Positions 7,928-15,576 of a stretch of 64,000 nt of DNA are shown here, piece by piece. Both the position numbers and the translations under genes were made by a program. Under the pieces are notes generated by a model. That model saw only the letters and a list, made by a program, of their open reading frames with translations, made no database searches and was not told the DNA's origin. Positions within the stretch are counted from its first letter, which is position 1. Every line of letters begins with the position of its first letter. Source of the DNA: Curtobacterium sp. MCLR17_036 (GTDB lineage: Bacteria; Actinomycetota; Actinomycetes; Actinomycetales; Microbacteriaceae); contig NZ_CP126269.1 of NCBI RefSeq assembly GCF_003234445.2, positions 682,001-746,000 on the forward strand. The letters run 5' to 3'.

Positions 7928-8560
7928 GTGCTGCATGCGTTCGGCCCGTTCGTCCTCGCCGGGATCGCGCTGCTGATCTTCATCGAGTCCGGGGTCCTGT
8001 TCCCCTTCCTGCCCGGAGACTCGCTCCTCGTCACCGCAGCGATCATCAGCAGCACGCTCGGTGTGACACCGTGGCAGGTCGCCATCGTCGCCGCGATCGC
8101 CGCGATCGCCGGCGACCAGGTCGGCTACTGGATCGGGAAGCGCTTCGGGCGACGCCTGTTCAAGGAAGACGCCCGCATCCTCACCACCGCTCGACTCGAC
8201 GAAGCGGAGGCGTTCTTCACCAAGTGGGGCGGCCTCAGCCTGGTCCTCGGCCGGTTCGTCCCGATCGTCCGCACCTACGTCCCCCTCGCCGCCGGCACCG
8301 CGCAGATGCACTACCGCCGGTTCCTGCTCTTCAACCTCATCGGCGCGATCTCCTGGGCCTGCGGCCTGACCGTTGTCGGTGTGCTCCTCGGCGGCATCCC
8401 GCTCATCGCTCACAACATCGACGCGCTGATGTTCGTCATCATCCTGGTCTCGATCCTCCCGATCGTCATCGGCGCACTCCGCCGCCACGTCGCTCGGAAG
8501 AACCGAGACACGTCCGCATCCGCGCCCGCATCCGCTGAGCGGACGGCTCGCGAGCAGTGA
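7928..8560 (+). CDS. DedA-family membrane protein
   Basis: DedA/SNARE-associated (VTT) domain protein of 210 residues. Members are thought to act as lipid flippases or proton-dependent transporters. Signature pieces are ESGVLFPFLPGDSLL near the N-terminus and GRFVPIVRTYVPLAAG in the second re-entrant region. Four to five helices are visible. The GTG start at 7928 gives an N-terminus shorter than most relatives by 10-20 residues, and no upstream in-frame start exists before a stop at about 7913. The stop overlaps the next gene's GTG, so DedA and the second COG4705 protein are coupled. Confidence 0.88.
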   Translation: MLHAFGPFVLAGIALLIFIESGVLFPFLPGDSLLVTAAIISSTLGVTPWQVAIVAAIAAIAGDQVGYWIGKRFGRRLFKEDARILTTARLDEAEAFFTKWGGLSLVLGRFVPIVRTYVPLAAGTAQMHYRRFLLFNLIGAISWACGLTVVGVLLGGIPLIAHNIDALMFVIILVSILPIVIGALRRHVARKNRDTSASAPASAERTAREQ

Positions 8561-9324
8561 ACACCACGCGAGGCGAGCTGAACCGGGTGCCGAAACCCAC
8601 CGCATCGTTCTGGCTGATCAAGGTCCTCACCACCGGGATGGGTGAAGCACTCTCCGACTTCCTCGTCACACGCTTCGCCCCCGTCCCGACCGTGCTGATC
8701 ACCGCGGTCCTCTTCGCGGTGATCCTCATCGTCCAGCTGCGGGCGGACCGATACCGGCCCTGGTTGTACTGGGGCACCGTTTCCATGGTGGGAGTCTTTG
8801 GCACGATGGTCGCCGACGTCACCCACGTCGCGCTCGGCGTCCCCTACGCGGTGTCGACGCCCGTGTTCCTCGCCGGGCTCGTCGCCGTCTTTGTCTTGTG
8901 GCGTCGCGTCGAGGGAACGGTCGACGTGCACACCATCACCAGCATCCCCCGGCAACTGTTCTACTGGGCCGCCGTGATCACCACGTTCGCAATGGGGACC
9001 GCCGCCGGAGACCTCGCCGCCAGCACCTTCCACCTCGGCTACCTCAGCGGCGGCCTCGTGTTCGTTGCCGCGATGATCGTCGTCGTCCTCGCACGGGCAA
9101 CAGCGGTCCTCGGCCCTGTCACAGCGTTCTGGACCGCGTACGTCCTCACCCGACCGATCGGCGCATCCTTCGCCGACTACATCGCCGTCCCACACTCTCG
9201 AGGCGGCCTCGACGCGGGCACCGGACTCGTCAGCGCGGTCCTCCTCATTGCCATTGCCATTGCCTTCACGGTGAGTTGGAAGAACTCGACGCAGCCAGCA
9301 CCATCCGCCGGAACTGTCCGCTGA
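8557..9324 (+). CDS. COG4705 membrane-anchored protein, intact paralogue
   Basis: 255-residue polytopic membrane protein sharing the internal layout of the gene at 7009: RVPKPTASFWLIKVL, MGEALSDF, RRVEGTVDVHTI, FYWAAVITTFAMGTAAGDL and AFWTAYVLTRPIGASF. The matching blocks in each half suggest an internal duplication of helices. The GTG start overlaps the dedA stop by four bases. The function of the family is not established; a transport role is assumed from topology. Its presence as a second copy may have relaxed selection on the frameshifted neighbour. Confidence 0.85.
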   Translation: MNTTRGELNRVPKPTASFWLIKVLTTGMGEALSDFLVTRFAPVPTVLITAVLFAVILIVQLRADRYRPWLYWGTVSMVGVFGTMVADVTHVALGVPYAVSTPVFLAGLVAVFVLWRRVEGTVDVHTITSIPRQLFYWAAVITTFAMGTAAGDLAASTFHLGYLSGGLVFVAAMIVVVLARATAVLGPVTAFWTAYVLTRPIGASFADYIAVPHSRGGLDAGTGLVSAVLLIAIAIAFTVSWKNSTQPAPSAGTVR

Positions 9325-9349
9325 TTCACCAGCTACCGGGACGCGGTCA

Positions 9350-9388
9350 CGACACAAAGCGAAGGCAGAAGGACGACACAAAGCGAAG
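9350..9388 (+). repeat. 15-bp direct repeat, two units
   Basis: CGACACAAAGCGAAG occurs at 9350-9364 and 9374-9388, 24 bases apart, in the gap after the COG4705 gene. Spacing near two helical turns would suit a protein-binding site, but no promoter is evident next to it. Confidence 0.6.
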
Positions 9389-9470
9389 CTGCTCACATGA
9401 CTGGTCCCGGGGATGTTCTCGATGAGGGCCCGGGATGCGAACGTAGGTGCGGCCTCCTACTGTCGCGGTC

Positions 9471-9737
9471 ATGGGTCGTCTCCGTTCGGATCGTTGGTTG
9501 CCCGGCTCGCCGTTCTCGCTCAAGGAGGATGCCCGTGGCACGGAGATGCGCGAACTGCCGAAGTCGTTGCCGGTGCATGCGTGGTTCCAGTTGCCCGACC
9601 GCCTGATTCGTCGAAGTGACGCCCATGCGTACCGCCTGACTCGGGACGCCGTCTGGGTGGAAGCCGGTCGCGGCGAGACCAAGCTCGCCGCCTGGGTGTG
9701 GCGCAGTTCGGGGAAGCACCATGGCAAGGTGATGTGA
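9471..9737 (+). CDS. Small hypothetical protein
   Basis: 88-residue frame whose second half (PVHAWFQLPD...SDAHAYRLTRDAVWVEAG...AAWVWRSSGKHH) looks like a compact beta-rich domain. It resembles short uncharacterised actinobacterial proteins with a VHAWF/DAHA/AWVW pattern, a recollection that was not searched. The ATG at 9471 lacks a ribosome site, and an internal ATG at 9546 would give just the conserved part. A strong AAGGAGG lies at 9520-9526 but serves another frame. Function unknown. Confidence 0.45.
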   Translation: MGRLRSDRWLPGSPFSLKEDARGTEMRELPKSLPVHAWFQLPDRLIRRSDAHAYRLTRDAVWVEAGRGETKLAAWVWRSSGKHHGKVM

Positions 9738-9762
9738 CTTCCACCTAATCGATTGGTCTTCG

Positions 9763-9888
9763 TCAGCTGGGCAGGTTGTAGCGGAGGTCGTAGCTGGTGT
9801 CGGCGGCGAACAGCAGCCAGTTCCGTACTTCTTCGAGCGAGGCCGCGTCGTCGCCGCTGCGGGAGTCGGCTCGGGGGAGCGTGTGATG
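9763..9888 (-). pseudogene. 3' remnant of the 342-residue winged-helix gene family
   Basis: DNA from the stop codon back about 125 bases is clearly homologous to the 3' end of the gene at 10795-11823. The encoded tail DDAASLEEVRNWLLF...YDLRYNLPS matches DDTASLEEVRNRLQF...YDLRHNLPN there. Upstream of about 9888 the similarity stops, and the frame continues into unrelated sequence. It is a truncated third copy, left by recombination or deletion beside the intact operon. Confidence 0.75.
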
Positions 9889-10096
9889 GCCAGACCGCAG
9901 ATGCGCCAGTCGGCGCTGCTGCATCGGAGCGCACTCCGCGGGTAGACGATTGGCCCGCAGAGCGTGAACCTTCAGACGGGCGGCTGACAAGTGGCCCACG
10001 GTGACCTACCGCGGTCGGGCGCTGCTGGCGATCTCGCCGATGATGTCCATGTGGATGTCCTTGATGTCGTGTGGTTCGCGGCCACGTCTCTGTAGA

Positions 10097-10136
10097 CACC
10101 GAACGGCCTCGACTCTGAGGAGTCGAGACCGTTCGG
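10097..10136. terminator. Strong hairpin, probable bidirectional terminator
   Basis: Seventeen paired bases with one mismatch: ACCGAACGG-C-CTCGACTC, loop TGAG, then the complement. It lies 10 bases beyond the stop of the small minus-strand gene at 10147. No long T-run follows on either strand. Confidence 0.6.
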
Positions 10137-10146
10137 TACTTGACAG

Positions 10147-10356
10147 TTACAGCCCGACGCTGTAGCGGATAGCCACGTAGGCTGCAACCGCGAACTTCAT
10201 CAAGTCGATGATCGCTCGCAGGTCAGGCGACACAGTGATCACGGATCGCGAGGGCTTCAAGATCCGCAACTCGACACGCCCAAGGCGCGCACGGATGTTG
10301 GCCAAAGTGGGCAGTTGGGGCCTAAACTGATAGCCATGAGGGGCGGGAGTTGACAT
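10147..10356 (-). CDS. Small hypothetical protein with C-terminal helix
   Basis: 69 residues. The basic N-terminal half (RARLGRVELRILKPSR) precedes a hydrophobic stretch IIDLMKFAVAAYVAIRY near the end. The ATG has a CAGGAA ribosome site at normal spacing, and a strong hairpin follows the stop, which together argue for a genuine short gene. It sits between the truncated family remnant and the main unknown operon. No family was recognised. Confidence 0.4.
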   Translation of the reverse strand: MSTPAPHGYQFRPQLPTLANIRARLGRVELRILKPSRSVITVSPDLRAIIDLMKFAVAAYVAIRYSVGL

Positions 10357-10752
10357 GTTCCTGACTTTCGTGGTAAGGGCTGATTTCCGATCCGTGCCGG
10401 CAAGCTAGATCCGGAATGCAGTCCCGCTGGCGCCTCCAGTCGGAATCGACTGGAGGTTCTTGCGTTACGAGGCTCGAAACTGTGTTCGGCCTCAACTCGA
10501 TCCTACGACGGACCACTGCCCTGCCGCACTTGTGTCTGATGGAAGTGTTACAGCCGTGTAGTTCTCCACAACGTCTTCCACAGTCTGAACAGTTCGGGTA
10601 ATCCCGGAACATCAAGCATCCACGGCCGACCACCGACACTTCCCCACACCCGTGGACGCGCTCGATCCACAAGTGTGGAATCTTCGTCTCGGCGTGTCGG
10701 ATCCACTCAAAGTCGCGTGTCGGACTTGTCTGCGGGCGCGCAGAAGTGAGAC
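10357..10752. other. Gene-free 400-bp stretch with hairpin and repeated TCCACA words
   Basis: No supported gene. A perfect 10-bp hairpin (10433-10442 with 10447-10456, CCTCCAGTCG) is followed by TTCTTG on the plus strand. Between about 10555 and 10690 there are several DnaA-box-like words (TTCTCCACA, CTTCCACAG, TTCCCCACA, GATCCACAA, and TGTGGAATC inverted). None matches TTATCCACA perfectly, and the region is not AT-rich. A 116-residue minus-strand frame crossing it has poor composition and was not accepted. Confidence 0.4.
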
Positions 10753-10779
10753 GGTGCTCGGTTGCTGACCGAGGAGCAC
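10753..10779 (-). terminator. Putative terminator of the unknown operon
   Basis: GTGCTCGGT ... ACCGAG-GAGCAC forms a hairpin with a three-base bulge, beginning 15 bases beyond the stop of the last operon gene (10795). The downstream side reads CGTCTCACTT, with only a weak T content. Confidence 0.5.
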
Positions 10780-10794
10780 TCCCCTGCGTCCTCG

Positions 10795-11823
10795 TCAGTT
10801 GGGCAGGTTGTGGCGGAGGTCGTAGCCGATGTCGGCGAGGAACTGCAGCCGGTTCCGCACCTCCTCGAGGGACGCTGTGTCGTCGGCGTTGCGGTAGTCG
10901 GCGCGGAGAATCGTGTTCGCGGTGATGATGTCGTCGGTGCGGTCCGTGTAGCCGGCGGCGGCCGCGGTGAGGAAGATCGCGGGGTCCGCTGGCCGGATGA
11001 GTTCGGTGCCGGCGAAGCCGATCGTGTCGGGTTCGAACCCGAGCGCGGCCATGTCAACTTCTTCCTCGGTGAACGCGACGAGCCGGTACGGCATCTCCCG
11101 TCTACTGATGGCGGGGTAGCCGGGCCGGGCGGAGATGGCGCGCCCGGAGATGCGACAGCCCGCACCTATGAGCCGTTCCGCCTGCTCGGCCAGCGGCAGG
11201 TCGGACGTCCATCGTGTCCTGACGCCGCCCGGTCCTGGATAGCAGGCGATAGCGAAGTCCACGAGGCCACCGACCTGCCGTGACTCCCACCCGATGTCCG
11301 TGCGGTGCACGCGCTTCCCGAGGCGTGCGAGCGCGTCATCTACCTGTCCGGCAGTGAGTCCGGCCTGCACGAGCTTGTCGAAGGTGGAGCCGTTGACGGC
11401 GAGCAGCCGTGCGACGGCGAAGGTGACGTAGATGGGGGCGGCGTCCTTCCATCGTTCCTTCGTCCCGAGGGCTTGTCTGCCGTCGATCCAGACGCGGCGC
11501 CGGTCGACGTCGACCAGCAGCACCGTCGCCGTCTGCTCCGCGAGCGCGATCTGCGTCGCAGTCACGGTCCGCGGGGCCAGCAGGAGCAGTTCCGCATCAG
11601 TCGGGTCGTCGTTGCGGGGGCGTTGGGTGAGGGTCGGGAAGCGTGCTCGGCGGCCGTCGGGGAGGCGGATTGTGTCGTGCGTCTCCACGACCGCGCGAAG
11701 CCCAGCGAGTTTCAGGACGGTGAGGGTGTCGGTGAGGTCGGTGGTGTCACCGAGCCCATACGGCATCGTGATCCGCGGCCGGCCGGCGTATGCGGCGGCG
11801 ACCCATTCGAGCCTCAGTCCCAT
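10795..11823 (-). CDS. Unknown winged-helix-like protein, paralogue A (AbiEi-like?)
   Basis: 342 residues, exactly the length of the paralogue at 13244. Shared blocks run in order: GLGDTTDLTDTLT (residue 23 on), VETHDTIRLPDGR, RRVWIDGRQ, a likely winged helix over about 130-210 ending CYPGPGGVRTRW, then EQAERLIGAG, MAALGFEP, DDIITANTIL and a final EEVRNRLQFLADIGYDLRHN. The YPGPGG ... P-rL ... LGfeP ... DdiitA order resembles actinobacterial AbiEi-type (type IV antitoxin-like) proteins; this is a recollection, not a search. Its ATG overlaps the previous stop (TGATG). No nucleotidyltransferase toxin adjoins it. Confidence 0.6.
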   Translation of the reverse strand: MGLRLEWVAAAYAGRPRITMPYGLGDTTDLTDTLTVLKLAGLRAVVETHDTIRLPDGRRARFPTLTQRPRNDDPTDAELLLLAPRTVTATQIALAEQTATVLLVDVDRRRVWIDGRQALGTKERWKDAAPIYVTFAVARLLAVNGSTFDKLVQAGLTAGQVDDALARLGKRVHRTDIGWESRQVGGLVDFAIACYPGPGGVRTRWTSDLPLAEQAERLIGAGCRISGRAISARPGYPAISRREMPYRLVAFTEEEVDMAALGFEPDTIGFAGTELIRPADPAIFLTAAAAGYTDRTDDIITANTILRADYRNADDTASLEEVRNRLQFLADIGYDLRHNLPN

Positions 11824-12077
11824 CAGCTTTGTTCTCCCGGGGTGTCGGGCCGGGTGATGGCGATCAGCCAGCGGGTTTCTTCGAGGAACGGTTCCCACCC
11901 GTCGCGGGTGTCCCCGTGTACTGGTTCGCAGATGTTGCCGGTGTCGGTGCTGCGGATGATGACCTGCCGCAGCTCGCTGCTAGGCGGGTCGCGGAAGAAC
12001 ACGTGCCCGTGCACCCCGGTGACGTCGTAGGAGACGTTGAGGAGGAACAGGTCCGGCCGGTTGGTCAAGGTCGCCAC
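11823..12077 (-). CDS. Small beta-domain protein, operon copy 5
   Basis: 84 residues from a GTG start. Carries the operon's recurrent domain: LFLLNVSYDVTG, then GHVFFRDPPSS, a run of alternating hydrophobics (VIIRSTD) and a C-terminal helix EPFLEETRWLIAI. It overlaps the upstream gene by 13 bases and the downstream paralogue A by one base. A small-then-large pairing is also seen for 14265/13244. This suggests the small protein is made together with its large partner, perhaps as a complex (inference). Not recognised. Confidence 0.55.
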   Translation of the reverse strand: MATLTNRPDLFLLNVSYDVTGVHGHVFFRDPPSSELRQVIIRSTDTGNICEPVHGDTRDGWEPFLEETRWLIAITRPDTPGEQS

Positions 12078-12928
12078 CGTCGTCCGCGGAACAGGGCGAT
12101 GATCGTCGTCAGCGGTCGGCCTTCCCGCATCCAGTCGAGCGGGGTCAGGATCCGGTCGTCGACGGCGAGGAAGTCCAAGGGTGTGGTGATGAACTCCGTC
12201 ATTGCTGCCGCGTCGAGGAGCGGCTGCGGGGCTGCCGCGTAGAGGACGTCAAGGCCTGGCAGCAGCGAGGACGGGTCGCCGAACTCGGGGAGGGCGGGCT
12301 TCACGAGTTGCCAGTCCGGGATGCGTTCTTCGCCATCGAGGTCGAAGCTCGTCAGCCGGCACGACTCGAACAGCTCCCCGACCTCGTCAATGCTGACCTG
12401 CAGGGCCGCAGCGACTTCGGGTTCGGTGAGGGTCGTGTTCAGGAGGTTCCGGCGGATTCGGGCCTGTGTGGTCTGCCACCAGTCCTCGGGAACGTCCGCC
12501 GGACCAACAGCACCGTGGTCGGGGGCACGGGGGATCTGTCTGCCTTCGTCGGCGTAGGCGCTGAGCTGCTCGCGGGTGACTTCACCGCGGGCGTACATCC
12601 ACAGCTGCGACTGCCAGGGCATGTCGTCGGGGGACCCTTCCAAGTAGCCGGAGTGGATCACCGCCCGAACGGCTTTCTCCCGCTTCGCGATCTCGGAGGC
12701 GGGGATGAGGAGGGTCTGCACGATACGGTTCGCTTCCCGCACCGCCGGCACCGTCAGGTCCGACAGGACCGTGTTGGTCCTGTCGTAGAGCTCATACCCC
12801 GGCTCGACATCCACGGCGCGGACAAGGATCTGCGCCAGGTGTGCGTCCGGGTTCTCGGTGTCCTCGAGGAGGACATGCCCCGAGAGGATCCGGTCGTTCG
12901 AGAGATGCAGGGACACCAGATGCATCAT
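12065..12928 (-). CDS. Multidomain unknown protein: small beta domain, VbhA-like motif, HTH
   Basis: 287 residues. Domain 1 (about 1-80) is the recurrent small domain (LVSLHLSNDR, GHVLLEDTENP, VPAVREANRIVQTLL). Next is AVIHSGYLEG...LWMYARGEVTREQLSAYAD, which resembles the VbhA-type antitoxin motif (Fic partner). Then comes a helix-turn-helix (LTEPEVAAALQVSIDEVGELF). A C-terminal helical region (LPGLDVLYAA ... LTPLDWMREGRPLTTIIALF) recalls the Xre/MbcA/ParS antitoxin fold. All assignments are by eye. The ATG at 12928 has GGAGGT upstream; a TTG at 12934 is also possible. Looks like the operon's regulatory or antitoxin component. Confidence 0.55.
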   Translation of the reverse strand: MMHLVSLHLSNDRILSGHVLLEDTENPDAHLAQILVRAVDVEPGYELYDRTNTVLSDLTVPAVREANRIVQTLLIPASEIAKREKAVRAVIHSGYLEGSPDDMPWQSQLWMYARGEVTREQLSAYADEGRQIPRAPDHGAVGPADVPEDWWQTTQARIRRNLLNTTLTEPEVAAALQVSIDEVGELFESCRLTSFDLDGEERIPDWQLVKPALPEFGDPSSLLPGLDVLYAAAPQPLLDAAAMTEFITTPLDFLAVDDRILTPLDWMREGRPLTTIIALFRGRRWRP

Positions 12929-12968
12929 CAGCAACTACCTCCAAAGGGACGGGCGTGAGCAGAGCGGA

Positions 12969-13244
12969 TCAGGGCTGGGGGAAGTCGGCGGGAGTGCGGC
13001 CGATGCGTTCGGGCGTGTAGCGGAGGAGGAACCGCATGATGCGTTCCGCCTCGACCATCGCCGGGACCGAACGATCCTGCCCGTCCGGGTCCACGTTGGT
13101 GAGCCGGAACCAGGGCGGTTCATCCGTGTGGTCCACCAGGACCGCGGCGGGATTGTCGTCCGGGTGGGTGGGGTCGGTGAACATGACGGAGCCGAAGAAT
13201 CGGGTGTCGTCGTACGCCAACGTCAGTGACAGCAGTTGCAGCAT
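12969..13244 (-). CDS. Small beta-domain protein, operon copy 3
   Basis: 91 residues made entirely of the recurrent domain: LLSLTLAYDDTR, FGSVMFTDPTHPDD, VLVDHTD, WFRLTNVDPDG and the helix VPAMVEAERIMRFLL. It is the cleanest single-domain version and aligns best with the first 80 residues of the multidomain protein at 12065. The ATG overlaps the preceding large gene's stop by one base (TGATG), showing translational coupling. Function unknown. Confidence 0.55.
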   Translation of the reverse strand: MLQLLSLTLAYDDTRFFGSVMFTDPTHPDDNPAAVLVDHTDEPPWFRLTNVDPDGQDRSVPAMVEAERIMRFLLRYTPERIGRTPADFPQP

Positions 13245-14272
13245 CAGCCCTCCCTGCCCTCACCGCTGCCGGGGTGCCAGCGAAGGTCATGGGCAAGGTC
13301 CGACTTGAAGTGCAGCAGCTGCCGCAGCCCGTTCACCGCATCCGTGTTCGCGGCCACCCAGCTGTCTTCGTAGAGAACGTGCGCGGTGATGAAGTCGTCC
13401 GCGCAGCACCCCTCAGCGCCGGTCAGGACGGTGGTGTCCTGCGGGATGACGACCGACACTGTCGCCTCATTCATAGTGGCGGGCTCGTAGCCGAGCGCCT
13501 GCATGTCGGGATGCTCGGCGAAGAACGCGGTCAATCGGTCTGGCGGGACGAGTACGCCGGACTGCTGCGCCGCCCACCGGTCCGACATCACCCCACCCAA
13601 CGCAATCAGCTGGTCCGCCTGCTCGTCGATGGTGGTGTCGCGGCGCCAGCAGGTCCGGATTCCACCGACACCGGGGTAGGCCGCCAGCGCCCAATCGCAC
13701 AGGGCGGCGCGATCGGCTGCTTCCCACCCGATCGGCGTGAAGAACACGTGTGTCCCGAGAGCAGGCATCGCGGCACGCACAACATCAAGTGGAATGCCGA
13801 TGCGGTCCGCGATTGACTGAGAACCCCCGCCGTGGATGGCGATGGCGCGGGCGATCGCGAACACGGTCCGCCACCCTGGGGTCGCTTCCCGTTGCATCGA
13901 CGTGCCGGACAGCTGCCGCCCGTCAGCCCACACCCGCCCGCGTTTCCCGTTCACGACCACCAGGTCGGGGTATCGGCGCACCAGTGACAGCACCCCGCCC
14001 TCGGACCCGCCGGGCAGGAGGATCACATCATCCACCCGGCCCTCGCCGCCGTCGCCGTCGGTGACGGTGGTGGTCGGGTCCGGGGTGGCGAGAAGCGCCG
14101 TGCGGCCGTCGTCGAATCGGAGCCGGTCGAACGTCTCCACGCGTGCGGTCAGCCCGGCAGCAGCGAGGGCGGTGAGGGTCTCGGTGATGTCGATCGTGTA
14201 GCCAAGCCCGAACGGCAGCGACAGCATCGACTGCTCATGCCGGATGGTCCGCACCCGCTGCCGGTCAGACAT
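13244..14272 (-). CDS. Unknown winged-helix-like protein, paralogue D (AbiEi-like?)
   Basis: 342 residues, paralogue of 10795-11823 at modest identity. Matching blocks are GLGYTIDITETLT, VETFDRLRFDDGR, RGRVWADGRQ, a winged-helix-like centre (IADRIGIPLDVV), YPGVGGIRTCW, EQADQLIALG, MQALGYEP, EATVSVVIPQD, ADDFITAHVLYEDSW and a closing LRQLLHFKSDLAHDLRW. EATVsVV-P-D followed by aDd is typical of AbiEi-like actinobacterial proteins as remembered. The ATG at 14272 gives an eight-base overlap with the upstream small gene and makes the length equal to paralogue A. Confidence 0.6.
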   Translation of the reverse strand: MSDRQRVRTIRHEQSMLSLPFGLGYTIDITETLTALAAAGLTARVETFDRLRFDDGRTALLATPDPTTTVTDGDGGEGRVDDVILLPGGSEGGVLSLVRRYPDLVVVNGKRGRVWADGRQLSGTSMQREATPGWRTVFAIARAIAIHGGGSQSIADRIGIPLDVVRAAMPALGTHVFFTPIGWEAADRAALCDWALAAYPGVGGIRTCWRRDTTIDEQADQLIALGGVMSDRWAAQQSGVLVPPDRLTAFFAEHPDMQALGYEPATMNEATVSVVIPQDTTVLTGAEGCCADDFITAHVLYEDSWVAANTDAVNGLRQLLHFKSDLAHDLRWHPGSGEGREG

Positions 14273-14582
14273 CAGCCGCACCAGCCGCTTCAGGACCACG
14301 CCCCACCGCACGAAGCTTCGACAGTGCGTCCATCACTTGAGTCGCTGCCTCACGCAGCGGGTCCGCAGGATCCGACAATGGTGTTCCGTTCAGGAGCGTG
14401 AACACCCACCCGTCTTCGCTGGTGCGGACGTTGACGGTCCGCTGCAGGATCTTCGGCCCGGTGGAGTTCGTGAACGTCATTCCGGCCAACGTCGGCCAGA
14501 TCCCGGCGTCGAACTGCGCCGACAACGACAGCAGCCGCAACGGCACCGGCTCGAATCGCAGCGCCGCCCCACGCTCAGGCAT
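14265..14582 (-). CDS. Small beta-domain protein, operon copy 2
   Basis: 105 residues. The recurrent domain is recognisable as LRLLSLSAQFDAG, AGMTFTNSTGP, VNVRTSEDGWVF and helix DPLREAATQVMDAL, with a short N-terminal extension and an Ala/Gly-rich tail. It overlaps 14575-15168 by eight bases and paralogue D by eight bases. Mismatched lengths and low identity to its siblings suggest old duplications that have diverged in function. Confidence 0.5.
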   Translation of the reverse strand: MPERGAALRFEPVPLRLLSLSAQFDAGIWPTLAGMTFTNSTGPKILQRTVNVRTSEDGWVFTLLNGTPLSDPADPLREAATQVMDALSKLRAVGRGPEAAGAADV

Positions 14583-15168
14583 CGCCAGCCAACCGTGGGT
14601 CGTCTTCGGAGAGCCGCTCGAGCCCGAGCCCTGATGCGTCGAGGATGGCGTTCTCTGACTCTTCGGTGGCTACGAACGACCCGATTTGCGCGTTGATCGC
14701 GACAAGAGTCCCGATCCGACTCCGCGCGTCCAACACGACCGCGGCGACCTCCTCAGCCGTGCAGTCAGACGTGAGCTCCGGCTTCGATGGGTGCAGGGCA
14801 GGGAACTCGAGTTGCTGCACCGGCGGGTGCCACTTCACACCGATGCGCAGCACACGGCCGTCGGTGTCGTTGCGGTAGAACATCGACCCGAACGGGTGCC
14901 CCATGTCGAGCGTGAGGTCCGCACCGTACAGCGTCCAACCCTTGGCCGCGTAAGCGGGATCCCAACGCTGGACGGTGAGAGCACCGAGCCCCATCTTCAG
15001 GCCCGGGATCAGCGCCTGGCCGTCCTGCAGTTCGGCGTAGAGGGCCTGGAGGTTCGGGGGACTCTGGTCGCGCAGGTCCGATAACGGGATGCGCGCCATG
15101 CCACGAATCGCGGCGAGCTGCTGACGCTGCTTCGCGGTCAGCGCCGTCTCGTCGGGGCTGCCATTCAC
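14575..15168 (-). CDS. First gene of the unknown operon
   Basis: 197 residues. The N-terminal part (about 1-60) is helical (ALTAKQRQQLAAIRGM, PPNLQALYAELQDG). The rest contains a longer form of the operon's small domain: ALTVQRWDPAY, GADLTLDMGHPFGSM, RIGVKWHPP and a C-terminal helix AEEVAAVVLDARSRIG. GTG at 15168 lacks an evident ribosome site. The 400-bp gap upstream should hold the operon promoter. No known family recognised. Confidence 0.5.
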   Translation of the reverse strand: MNGSPDETALTAKQRQQLAAIRGMARIPLSDLRDQSPPNLQALYAELQDGQALIPGLKMGLGALTVQRWDPAYAAKGWTLYGADLTLDMGHPFGSMFYRNDTDGRVLRIGVKWHPPVQQLEFPALHPSKPELTSDCTAEEVAAVVLDARSRIGTLVAINAQIGSFVATEESENAILDASGLGLERLSEDDPRLAGDA

Positions 15169-15576
15169 GAAGCAGACCCGTCACCGGTCTCGGCAGTCCT
15201 CTCGGGACGCCCGGTCGGACTGGTGATGGCACTCCTGGTGTGACTCGCGATGCGACGCATGTTGCGCACGCTACGAGGCCCGCGCCACTCATGGGGCCGT
15301 TCGAACGGCGCCGAGTCCACCAGCAGGAAAACCCGTCGCCGCCACGCGCTTCAGCGACTCCTGAGTCCCAGTCCGAACTCCCAGCCCGGACTCCCCACTC
15401 CGGGGGTCAGAAAACGCCGAACAGGCAACATTCTGGCCCACGAACGAGGGGCAAAACGGCTCTTAGAGTCCCAAATCAGGTCCGCGAACAGTGTCGGCGC
15501 CCCGCTCGCAAGCACGAGCTCGCATAGGGGTGGCGCAAGCGAGCAACCGCCTCGCTCCGACCTGAAGGACACCACC
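15169..15576. promoter_or_regulatory. Divergent intergenic region
   Basis: No gene supported in about 400 bases between the leftward unknown operon and the rightward gene at 15577. It holds a perfect 12-bp palindrome CCGTTCGAACGG (15297-15308) that could be an operator. Locally lower-GC segments near 15410-15470 (TTCTGGCC, TCTTAGAGTCCCAAATC) are possible promoter material. No confident -35/-10 pair was found. Confidence 0.35.

Noticed and set aside
9350..9388. CRISPR-like array
   Set aside because: Only two units of 15 bases with one short spacer and no cas genes.
10322..10672. 116-codon minus-strand frame with CSDCGRRC
   Set aside because: The cysteines suggest a zinc ribbon, but there is no ribosome site, the composition is irregular and it overlaps a better-supported small gene.
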